64,000 bases of DNA from assembly GCA_027704905.1 (NCBI GenBank), contig CM051000.1, positions 9,839,072 through 9,903,071 of the forward strand, read 5' to 3'. The notes below the pieces were generated by a model, which made no database searches, was not told where the DNA came from, and saw nothing but the letters and a program-made list of their open reading frames with translations. Every line of letters begins with the position of its first letter. Positions within the stretch are counted from its first letter, which is position 1. This DNA comes from Muraenolepis orangiensis (Eukaryota; Chordata; Actinopteri; Gadiformes; Muraenolepididae). Position numbers and translations under genes: made by a program. Positions 20,031 through 29,800 of this stretch are shown here, in pieces.

Positions 20031-20360
20031 AGGCAGGCGATACCGCAGAATCAAGCACAGCACAAATAGACTTAGAGACAGCTTCCAGTCAGGCCATCAG
20101 GCTGCTGAACAAGGGTGTATAGCATATAACAATGTATATTTTATTACATTGATTTACATATATATAGCGCCCTTTTTCTGTGCTGACATATTGCATTTTA
20201 TATATTGCATTTTTACATATCCAACTTTATACAGTTTTGCACACTTATATACACTTATTTTTATTCGATTCTGTTTTTTATAACTGCTGTTTGACGTTAG
20301 GTATTGCACATAAGATTATCACTCATTGCTTATGAACTTAACTTGAACTTGAACTTGATA
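20031..20360 (+). mobile_element. L2 3' end, same family as the minus-strand LINE
   Basis: Starts AGGCAGGCGATACCGCAG and matches the reverse complement of 15060-15190 (including the LNKGV-stop coding end and ATGTATATTTTATTACATTG). It ends in an (ACTTGA)n tail near 20340-20358. It abuts the LTR end exactly. Confidence 0.8.
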
Positions 20361-20495
20361 TGGTCACATGACCATTTTATTTTTTTAAATAGATCCATTT
20401 TATTTTTCTGACATCTATTAAAATATTTGGATATCTATATACAAGAAATATTTGGATTAGAACTATTTTAGACTCTATTTAAAACTCGAACACAT
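20361..20495. other. AT-rich spacer before the tandem duplication
   Basis: No gene or known repeat recognised. It ends where sequence shared with 35047 and 52773 begins (TTCAGCCACTAGGGGGAGGC). Confidence 0.4.
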
Positions 20496-21439
20496 TTCAG
20501 CCACTAGGGGGAGGCAATGCCCGAAATGTTTAGCATTAATGGAAGAGGGTTCACACAGCAACCTTTAAATGCTAAATCTAAAGTCACCCCAGTGTAAAAT
20601 GTATTTAAAAAAACGAACACTCCCCAAGTCTTATGAACGTATCGTTTTTTATTCAAATGAAGCTTAGTATTCATTTGTTTATTATAACTTTTGTTTTGTT
20701 TGTTATTTTAGAAGACACTTGGTGATCAGGTGAGGGACATGTCTGTTTGTCACTAGATGTTGGGCAGTTTAATATAATCTTTCGATCATTCATTTAACAC
20801 TTTTGTGCTTGTATTTAGTGGATCTTTCGTTTCATTGACCTAATACGTGCATTTAGAACAGTGTTTGGATCATTTCCGAGTTTGTTATAATGTATTTATT
20901 TATTGAAGTGGTTTCGAGCAGATTGGAGCGATTAATGTGTAAATATTAAACTCATGGCGCACTAACTAACTAATGTGTTACTCACACATAAATAAGCCTT
21001 TAATGATATGTTGTTTGCCCGGGGGTTGGGCAATGGGCAAACCTCTGACGGCCAACACAGACATCCAGTTATTAGGATTGTTATGAGAGTGCGAGTTTCG
21101 TGCTGCAATTAATTCATTCCGCATATGCAGAATTCTCTCCTATCTATCAGGAAACGTTTTGAACCAAAACATCACCCCACGGGAAATTAACTAACAACCA
21201 AGCGTGCTGTTCCGCATTGAATCTAAAACAGGCGCGTCTTCTTCTTTAAACGGCTGCGCCTATAGATGGAATAAAAAATGTCCACCTCTGTCCAGTACCT
21301 GCTGTGGAAGTTCTTTCGGTCGCATCTTTCATACCAGTAGGCTACCTGCCTGTCTGTGAAGGAAGCAGTGAGTGGTTCGCACGTTGGGAGGCTGAGCGCA
21401 ACCCCCCGCCCCCCCTCCCGCACGGGGGGGGGGGGGGGT

Positions 21440-21632
21440 GCGCTCAGGTTGCGCTCAGGTTGCGCTCAGGTTGCGCTCAGGTTGCGCTCAGGTTGCGCTC
21501 AGGTTGCGCTCAGGTTGCGCTCAGGTTGCGCTCAGGTTGCGCTCAGGTTGCGCTCAGGTTGCGCTCAGGTTGCGCTCAGGTTGCGCTCAGGTTGCGCTCA
21601 GGTTGCGCTCAGGTTGCGCTCAGGTTGCGCTC
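21440..21632. repeat. 11-bp minisatellite (GCGCTCAGGTT)x17
   Basis: Seventeen perfect units of GCGCTCAGGTT start at 21440, followed by a partial GCGCTC before GTTGGGAGGCTG. Because 11 is not a multiple of 3, all three forward frames stay open and give the same 11-residue repeat SGCAQVALRLR. This is an artefact of the repeat, not a protein. Confidence 0.95.
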
Positions 21633-21956
21633 GTTGGGAGGCTGTTGGGAGCGTCATCGTTGGGATGACGCTGCTGATGAAACCCTTGATAGCGCTATAC
21701 CGGCACATATACCGGCACACACAACTGGTGCGGCGGGCACCAGTTCTTCCAACTCAATCCAACCGCTTCACTTCACTTAACCATGCAATGTATGTATTCA
21801 TACGTCTGCAGCAATTACGGAACCCCTGACCAAGACAAACGGCACCCTGGTTGAGAAATGCTGGCTTATTCTGGATTAAAATGTGCATAAGAAATGTGCA
21901 ATGTTCAGCGCTCCATCCATCCTAAGCCATCCCTTAGTTTACAGCCCATTGGGTGT

Positions 21957-21995
21957 ATATCAGTAAGTAAATATATTATATTTACTTACTGATAT
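21957..21995. repeat. 39-bp perfect palindrome (cruciform-prone)
   Basis: ATATCAGTAAGTAAATATA, one T, then its exact reverse complement: two 19-bp arms. It is also present at 36396-36434 and 54166-54204 (perfect) and 26019-26057 (one mismatch). It is disrupted in the A copy near 61070. Confidence 0.9.
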
Positions 21996-22047
21996 TTCCA
22001 CTGAAAGAGCTGGATAATATAATTGTCTATCATTGCTTGAATGTTGC

Positions 22048-22560
22048 AGTGCAGGGAGCGAGAACCCATCCCCACTCCAATTGATGTTTTGTCCCCCAAT
22101 ACCCCATTTACCCCAGTAGCTCGAGGGTCCTTTCAGAGGGGTGGCAGTGTAGGGCAGCGCCAAGGGTGGGTCCTAGTGGGAGTGTCACTGGTGTGCCCAT
22201 TTTGGGGGTTGTAGCGTGTTCCCAGTCTGGGTTGCAGTGGTGTGCCCTTTTGGGTTGTACAGTGTGCCCATTTCTGGGTTGTAGCGTGTGCCCAAATTCT
22301 GGGTTGCAGTGGGAGAGTACTAAGGGGTAACATTCACCTAAGGAGGCTCTACACTGCCCACGTGAGCAGTAGGGGACGGAGTAAGAGTGGCGCTGAGGGT
22401 GGGTCTATAGGGGTCTTACTACCAGTTTTTTATGAAATTTTAGATTAATAAAGCAACCCTTATTTTATTAATATCCTGGTCTCTTGTGTGATGTGTGTGC
22501 TGGAGAATTTAAATCCTGTGTTGGGTGGAGTTTAGGGGTCACCTAAACCGTGACACTTTC
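22048..22560. repeat. Unit non-coding segment with degenerate GTGTGCCC repeats
   Basis: Between 22190 and 22320, units like GGGTTGTAGCGTGTGCCCA recur every 27-35 bp with variation. The segment is shared with 37176-37527 and 54943-55291. GTCTATAG at 22403-22410 is the single-copy (empty) target of the hAT element found in units 2 and 3. ACCTAAAC near 22540 is the empty target of the autonomous hAT in unit 2. No coding signal. Confidence 0.7.
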
Positions 22561-22692
22561 ATTTTCCATGTACCCCTTTAAAACATTTTAACTTTAAACA
22601 CATTTCGTATTATATTGAAAATGATCAAATATGCACTCACTGTCCAACTTCACGTGCTAGAAAATGCTCAGGTACAGTAGGCTTGTAAATAT

Positions 22693-22793
22693 TGTAGCGT
22701 GTCAGTGTTAATAGTCATTTAGTTACTTGACAGTTTAGTACAATTGTACAGTTTATTTAGGCACTGCCGTTGGGGCAAGATACCGCCTCTTCC

Positions 22794-22834
<41 letters not shown>

Positions 22835-22996
22835 AGGGGGCGCGAGGAGTACGAGAGTGTCAGTTGGTTCGAGTGTGGAAAAAGATAAACAAGTTGTGGT
22901 TCTGTAAGGCGTGGCTGTGGCCGACAACAGTCGGGAATAAAGACAAGGTTCGAACCTTGGAGTGATCCGTGATCTTTAATAGCAGCGAACACTACA
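22693..22996 (+). mobile_element. Gypsy LTR upstream of gag (unit 1)
   Basis: TGTAGCGTGTCAGTG to GAACACTACA, with TG...CA ends. It contains AATAAAG at 22937 and a (GT)n microsatellite at 22796-22830. It is followed by ACTGGTGTCTGAAGTAA, the usual primer-binding neighbourhood, and then gag at 23122. TTA at 22719-22721 is single copy here. In units 2 and 3 it is duplicated around a MITE. Confidence 0.6.
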
Positions 22997-23121
22997 ACTG
23001 GTGTCTGAAGTAAACAAAACAACTTAATTGTGGACATTCGGTGTGCGTGTGTGGGAGGACTAGCACTAGCAATTGATGTGACACTGGACTTGTAAGCTTT
23101 GGCTGTCCTTGCTTCTGTGTG

Positions 23122-24716
23122 ATGGAGCCTTCAGTGTATGTGAAGATGGAAGAGGAGGAGAGGTACTCCTATGCTGGTGTTGCACAGCTGCCAGCAGGAC
23201 AACATGCGGCCGTGGATGTTCGTCAGATGGGCGTCGAGGTGAAACGAGAGCCGACGTTATCCATAGGAGAGCCATGGTTAGCCACTGCTAGGAGCTCAGA
23301 GGTTAGCCACCATTTCGTGCCTCGTGCCACAGCATCAGCTGGAGACGTCTTCAGGAATGTAAACAAAGATGACGTCACCCAGCTGCAAAAGCCGTTAAGA
23401 CGCCGAAATACAGTGGCAAATCCGACTGGGAGGCTTTCCAGGCGCAGTTTGAACTTTTGGCGTGGGCAAGTGGCTGGTCAAACGAATATAAAGCCCTCCA
23501 GCCCGCCCTTTCTCTAACAGATGATGCACTGTCTTGCCTGCTGCTTTTAGACCCCAGCCAGAGGGGAGATTACAGTGCGTTGACAGGTGCACTGGGGCAG
23601 CGTTTTGGTCAGAGCTCCTGCGGTCAGAGCTGCATGGACGTCAGAGGCGTATGAGGGAACCGCTACGAGCTCTGGCAAATTACATTGAGAGTTTGACAAG
23701 ACGGGCGTATGCACAAATGCCGTCTGAGGTGCAAACAGAGCTGGTTCGCGACCAGTTTCTCAGGGCACTCTCCCCAGCCGACCTGCGTGTTCATACTCAG
23801 CTGGCTCACCCTCGCAACCTGCATGATGCTTTGGAGTATGCACTAGAGAGGGAGATGGTTATGGGAGAAGCAGCACAGCATGGCACACTTATGGACACAT
23901 CTCCAATGGTCAGGGCAGCGGGGGAGTGTGACATGGCAGCTCAGAAGCCGGCGTGGCTGGAGGAGGTGACAGAGATGATCAGGGGGCTTGCTCTACCTCC
24001 ATCCAGGCACCAGCAGACGCGTCCACAGACGCAGACACGCCTCTGCTGGGGCTGTGGTCAGGCAGGACATCTGGTGAGGAATTGCCCTGCCTTGGGTAAG
24101 GTGACGGGAAACAGCATGGGGTCGCAGTAGACGGGATGCTGCGTACCCCTACACCGATGTCCCGTTCGCCAACACACAGTTCAGCTGCAACACACAGATC
24201 AGCAGGGCCGGGGGGCAGAAAGTTGTCGTAGTGGGAAGGGCTTCAATATCAGACTTTTGCCACATTCCTATTCGCATAGAGGGGGTTTCATGTACTGCTT
24301 TAGTTGACACAGGCTCGACAGTTACAGTAGTCCGGCCTGAGGTGGTGCCAGTGGGGATGCGGCTGGAGGACACAGCAGTTCAGCTCTGTACAGTAACTGG
24401 TGAGCTAGCACCGATGAAGGGGAAAGGACAGCTGATGTTAACGGTTGGGGGAAGGAGTATGAGGCCCAGAATAGCCATGAGGGGACGGCCGCAACGTCCT
24501 CTGCTGTTCCTGCTACCCCAGTGTGCACCACAGTCCCGGTGGCAGCAGCGCATGAGAGCGTTGAATGTCTGCCTGGCAGTGAAGGGAGAAGGATGGCAGC
24601 TCTGCGGGAGATCTGGCAACGGAGTGCCAGTGACCTGGAGGGACAACAGCAGCAGCAACTGTGGCAGCTGCTTATTGAATACCAAGACTGCTTTTCATAG
24701 GAAGAGGAGGAGCTAG
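23122..24716 (+). pseudogene. Gypsy Gag-protease remnant, unit 1
   Basis: The ATG opens MEPSVYVKMEEEERYSYAG; coding shifts frame near 23400 and again before 23534. It keeps FQAQFELLAWASGW (missing in units 2 and 3), a capsid-like helical stretch (SLTRRAYAQMPSEVQTELV) and a zinc knuckle CWGCGQAGHLVRNC near 24043-24084. After a stop, an aspartic protease follows (IRIEGVSCTALVDTGSTVTV; active DTGS near 24305). About 276 bp of protease/linker present in units 2 and 3 are deleted after GGAAGGAGTATGAG. Gag packages element RNA and protease matures it; neither can be made here. Confidence 0.8.
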
Positions 24717-25013
24717 TGTAACATGTTTTGAGTTGAATTATAATTGCTCAAAATCTGTTATTTTATTTATTATTTCCTTATTATACACGTTTATATTAAT
24801 TAATTTTATATTCAGCCTACTGTATATCGGGAACCGTACTGTCCCGTAGCCCCTCCCTGTGACCCAACTTCCTGTTACCTGGCCCCTAAAATACCGTGTT
24901 CCCCCCCACCTCTGCCTCTTTCCCGGGATATTTGATGTCGAAAGAGGTACGTGGCCGTCTTCCCCAGTCCTGTTATTTTGTCTAGCCCCATAATTCTTAA
25001 TTTATCCATGTAT

Positions 25014-25155
25014 CTTCGGGTCACCAAAAAGCATTCCTACCACCTTCCACGTGTGGATGAATGCTTAGATATGGTGGGCGGCTCCTCCTGGTTCTCTTCC
25101 TTGGACTTAAGGAGTGGCTACTGGCAGGTCCCACTTTCCCACATATTTTACCTCT
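25014..25155 (+). pseudogene. Gypsy RT fragment, unit 1
   Basis: VTKKHSYHLPRVDECLDMVG followed by GSSWFSSLDLRSGYWQVPLS is the start of a Ty3/gypsy RT domain. It ends abruptly at CACTTTCCCAC, where A-repeat sequence begins. The palm with the YxDD box is absent in all three units. Confidence 0.75.
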
Positions 25156-26200
25156 GACGGCCAACATAGACATCCAGTTATTAGGATTGTTATGAGAGTG
25201 CGAGTTTCGCGCTGCAATTAATTAATTCCGCATATGCAGAATTCTCTATCTATCAGGAAACTTTTGAATTATACCAAAACTTCCCCCCACGGGAAATTAA
25301 CTAGCAACCAATCGTGCAGTTCCGCATAGAATCGAAAACAGGCGCGTCTTCTTCTTTAAACGGCCGCGCCTATAGATGGAATTAACAATGTCCACCTTCT
25401 CTGTCCAGTACCTGCTGTGGAAGTTCTTTCAGTCACATCTTTCATACCACTAGGCTACCTGCCTGTCTGTGAAGGAAGCAGTGAGTGGTTCGCACGTTGG
25501 GAGGCTGAGCGCAATGGGTTGCGCTCAGGTTGCGCTCGTTGGGAGGCTGTTGGGAGCTTTATCGTTGGGAGGCTGTTGGGAGCTTTATCGTTGGGAGGCT
25601 GAGCGCCTCCCAACGATGACACTCCCAACAGCCTCCCAACGATGACGCTGCTGATGAAACCCTTGATTGCGCTATACCGGCACACACAACTGGTTCAGCG
25701 GGCACCAGTTCTTCCAATTCAATCCAACCGCTTCACTTCACTTAACCATCCGGTATTATAAAATAAAAAAAACATTTACGGAGTGCATAAAGTGATGTGG
25801 TCATTTGTGATTATTCATGATAAGTTGTAGCTATAGTTTTTTTTGTTTATGCCATGTATTCATACATCTGCAGCAATGACGGAACCCCTGACCAAGACAA
25901 ACGGCACCCTGGTTGAGAAATGCTGGCTTATTCTCGATTTAAATGTGCATAAGAAATGTACAATGTTCAGCGCTCCATCCATCCTAAGCCATCCCTTAGT
26001 TTCCAGCCCATTGGGTGTATATCAGTAAGTAAATATATTATATTTGCTTACTGATATTTCCACTCAAAGAGCTGGATAATATAATTGTCTATCATTGCTT
26101 GAATGTTTATCTTGACGTATTGTAACATTTATGCTACAGTTTGCACACTGTTGGTGGTGACAGCACATTGTAATGATGGCATTCAGTATCTTCCTTTGGT
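25146..26200. repeat. A repeat, second copy of unit 1
   Basis: Begins within A at CTCTGACGGCCAACATAGAC, so the first several hundred bases of A are missing. It has only one GCGCTCAGGTT unit (25521) instead of 17. It carries a local inverted repeat (25563-25641) and the 39-bp palindrome with one mismatch. GGTGACAG/CACATTG near 26193-26207 is the uninterrupted form of the site that holds a solo LTR in units 2 and 3. Confidence 0.75.
25563..25641. repeat. Inverted repeat of GTTGGGAGGC modules
   Basis: CGTTGGGAGGCTGTTGGGAG...CGTTGGGAGGC is followed, after TGAGC, by GCCTCCCAACG...CTCCCAACAGCCTCCCAACG. The arms are about 37 bp with a few mismatches and a loop of about 5 bases. It is found only in this A copy and replaces the minisatellite expansion. 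Confidence 0.8.
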
Positions 26201-26807
26201 ACGAGAGATACTGATCAGAACAATGTTCAATGCAATACTTACCTGTTTAGTTACATTATAATTAGATATTTTAGCAAAGGAAGTGATAGTTTTCATAATT
26301 GCATACTTACCAAACCTTATCATATTTACATTTCTTGCAAAATAGAGGATTAGTTATAGTAACAAACTAGCTTGAGTAAGCTATGTTGTATTGTATACTG
26401 ATTGTATTCTGTATGTTTATTTTCAGCTTTACACTTTGTTCACCATCTACAACAGTGGTGTGATCCTTGGATGGTATGATGACGGGAGAGTTTAGCTGGC
26501 TGTGAAAACCTCATATAGGACCAGAGTCCCTTTGGGTGTAACAGTACAACACTGTCAGGTGTTGACTTTTTAATAATTACAGTAATATAATTACACAAAT
26601 GACACTAATTATTACTTTGAATGAATAGCTCACAAATGATGATCACAGAGCAAGAATGTGGCTGGACAGGAACAATACAATTTCTAACAATGCATCCTTG
26701 GCTTGTTTTATTCTTATAGTACCAGAAAAACCAGTTGCAGACTTGGCACCTGATGAACATAGTCCCTTATGTTATGTGGTGGGTGGAGCATCTACTGATG
26801 CTGCAGG

Positions 26808-26814
26808 TATAAGA
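26808..26814 (+). promoter_or_regulatory. TATA box of ZP gene copy 1
   Basis: TATAAGA, 59 bp upstream of the ATG, in a GCAGGTATAAGATG context that is identical in copy 3 (61585-61591). Spacing fits a short 5' UTR. Upstream 26400-26800 is also shared with copy 3, apart from a short indel (ATTCTCAAAAAGTCC in copy 3). Confidence 0.55.
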
Positions 26815-26872
26815 TGCTCGTATGTTGCTACCCTGTGCTACCCTGGAGGAGAGAAGTGGACTTCCAGGCACC

Positions 26873-29800
26873 ATGGCTTCCTACTTGATGTTCTCAGTCC
26901 AGTTGCTCCTGCTGATCTCAGTTGCATCTGCACAATACCGTGCAGGCACCATGAGATTCTCTGCCAGAGAAAGATCCTCGAATGGGTCCCTTACGGTAAG
27001 AACTCAAGCAGCAAATAGATTTCAGGCAACATAATAATTAGGCTACATGAAAATAATAGCTATTAGGCCTATATACAGAATGTCTTATTAACCCTTAGGA
27101 TAACTTGGAAATTTAGATTGGCTGCTTCGAAACGGTAATGTAAAAGTAGCTATAAGCTATAACTATTAAGGTATAATATATACTGTTTAAGTAGTTATAA
27201 ATTAATACATTATTTACAAATACGATATAAATGTTAAACTCATGTTATCACTTCTAATGAACTAAAGTACAGTACAGCGAAAATAATTTGTCTAATCTAA
27301 CCAAATTGTGTGCAAATGTTGCAGGTAGCAGGTGTGCAGACATGGGTGTTGAAAAATACATACATCCTTTATGCTTTTGTAAACAGAAATATAGTTAAGA
27401 TTAGGAATATCATATAATGGAATAGAATAACTACACTTCATGCCTGTAATTGATCTAATCAGTGGGTGGGTTGTATGCTAGTCTGCTGATAAGACGCCTA
27501 GGCCCTAGGGCCTCGGCTACAGCAAGCAGGCTGAGTGTTTAAGAGGCCTGAGGAGAAGACAAGGCCTTTCAAGGCCTATTCTATTGCAGTATATGTCCCC
27601 TCTGTCCCTCGCACTTTTCTGACCTGTAATTCCGAGGTAGTAGGCAGTATGGTGTGTTCTGAAAAGGGAGAGCGACCGATCTAGATTATTGTCGTGAATG
27701 AATGATATGTCTTCTTCAGACACAATGTACAGCAAACCAGCCAACAAGGGGCAAAAGTCCTTATACTCGTTGTACAAATCAAACCGCATGTTGAGTTATG
27801 CTGAGCCTTCGTTTGCTGAAATTAATAAGATACAAAACACTTTTAATTTCATTGTCGAATAATTTGTCATCCTTTTCTAAACAACATTTCTTTAACTGAC
27901 GAAAACGAGACGATAACTAAATAAAAACGAATGTATGATGACAAAAACTTTAGGCAACTAATCATTTTGAATCCTTACACGATGTTAACAATAATATATA
28001 GTAGCTTAGATCTGAAACCACCTCAATAGCCCCTTTCACACTTGGTTTTAACGTGTTTTTTAAGATCCAATCTCAAAAACCACATGTTAATGCCAAGTGT
28101 GAACAGGCCCAGAGTTTCACATAGGTAATATCGCCATCACCTCTTTGTGTATCATCACGTTGGTGTTTTCATTTATAGTTTTAATTTGGAGAAACCTACC
28201 TCTACTAAAACCACTATCTTTGCTGTACTTCACTTTATTGGCATCAATTCTTGAACCAGGTACTCATTGGATGGTGTGCTATGGCCCTATAGTACAATAG
28301 GGCAACCGACTGATATAGCACTAGGTGGTTTTAACTCTAAAACATGACATTTACTTCAGGCGGAAATTAAACCTTCTATCTATGCTGTTTTCTAGCTTTT
28401 TTCACTCTGAACTAGTATCATCCCCATTGACTATTTCACATACACAACAAGGTCATAGGTGTTTTCTTTCTTTTGGTACCAAAATGACATATTATAACCC
28501 TTGTAGTAGACATAGTCTGTTTACTTTTCTTTCTTTAATATTACATATTATAGCCATTGTAGTTATATAGCTACTCTATTCATTTTGGGTATGTTTGGAA
28601 AAATCTGGCAAACGAGGCCTAGTGTTGAAGAGGCTAATGAGGAGTGTGTGTGGTTGGTGACTGGCACAGTGTAATTACCCTAATATTGTGCTCTGCAGGC
28701 AGTGAGCAGACTAGTACAGTATAACTCACTCATACATACACTGTATATAGAGTTTTGGCTGTTTTGTTCCTTACCTGCTAAGGAGAGGTCAGGTGTTAAT
28801 GTATCTTTGTGAAAATCAAATGGGAGAGGATATTTCAATAAATAAAAATCTCTTAACTCCTCAACAATCAGTCCCCTTCACTTTTGATAGTATGGCTACG
28901 CCCCTGACAGTATGTTACGACAATGTGCGAGTGTAACCATGAGTGTCCCGCACGGGTTTCGAACTCACGGTTCTCGGCATGAGAGGCGACGCTCTAATGT
29001 GAGAAGCTAAAACCCATTGGCTCCATCTTTATCGCTTGAACGTCTTTTAGCTGCCGGGGAGTTAGGTTTCCACATGGTAAAGCACCACCGGCTGGTGTCC
29101 GTTACACACAAGGACACACCATACACACACATACACAAACACTTGAAAACCTTGAAGCTATTTAATTTGCACTGTAATCCGTGATTCATACATATATCTC
29201 AGAGCACCGAAGTAACATGGGGGGAACTGTGAGCAAACAATGACAAAACGGGAGCAAACGTATCTCCAAATGTAATCTTTATAAATGTCAAACCCATCTA
29301 CCCCTCCCACTGACTACCTGTTACACATATTGTGTGTTTAACTTACATAAATGAAAGTTATTGCAATGTGTAACTACTGTTAAATTGGTCTTCTTCACAG
29401 GTGGATCTATTTTTCAGGCAGGCCTACGCTACCTACTGGAAACAAGTTGATTGGACATGTCCAAGTGGTAACTGTGGCAACTTGTTGACAACAAAATACC
29501 ATGAAATAGACAGTAGCTTCAGAACAGGATCCGGTTGGTGGTGTGAAACAGAAATACAACAGACAAGATATCTCCCCAATGACAGTCCCTTTGAAATGAG
29601 GTGATTTTTCTCTTTCACAATTACAATATGATTTTTACTTCCAAAAGCTTTAGGTTTTGTGGAAATCAATCCACCACAACAAATGTATACCGGTCAGTAG
29701 GCCCAAAAGCTTAAAAGTTCTGCTTCTTAGCTGAAACTTTGTCTCTTCATTCTAGGAAAGCTGGCTGCTGTTGGATACCCACTGCTAATAGCCTGAAGTC

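Larger units (their letters stand above)
20496..22034. repeat. A repeat, copy 1 (unit 1)
   Basis: Non-coding sequence shared with 35047-36487, 52773-54257 and, in part, 25146-26110, 46038-46170 and 60098-61080. Landmarks in order: CCACTAGGGGGAGGC, a short hairpin GTTTGCCC...GGGCAAAC (21011-21039), GAAGGAAGCAGTGAGTGG, an 11-bp minisatellite (21440-21632) and a 39-bp palindrome (21957-21995). A poly-G run (about 14 bases) sits at 21425-21438. The origin is not recognised. Confidence 0.8.

Noticed and set aside
21440..21632. CRISPR-like array
   Set aside because: The units are contiguous with no spacers, and the window is eukaryotic.
21304..21829. Long forward frames with an SGCAQVALRLR repeat (also at 35860-36212 and 53586-53982)
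   Set aside because: The 11-bp minisatellite opens all three frames with the same peptide. There is no conserved start or flanking coding signal, and unit number varies between copies.
26656..27018. 120-aa frame over ZP exon 1
   Set aside because: Overlaps the signal-peptide exon in another frame and reads through the splice donor. It lacks a signal or domain, and copy 3 changes it by an indel.
28941..29010. Functional tRNA gene
   Set aside because: One anticodon-stem base is missing, the acceptor stem pairs poorly, and the sequence repeats with the duplicated introns. A SINE or pseudogene is more likely.
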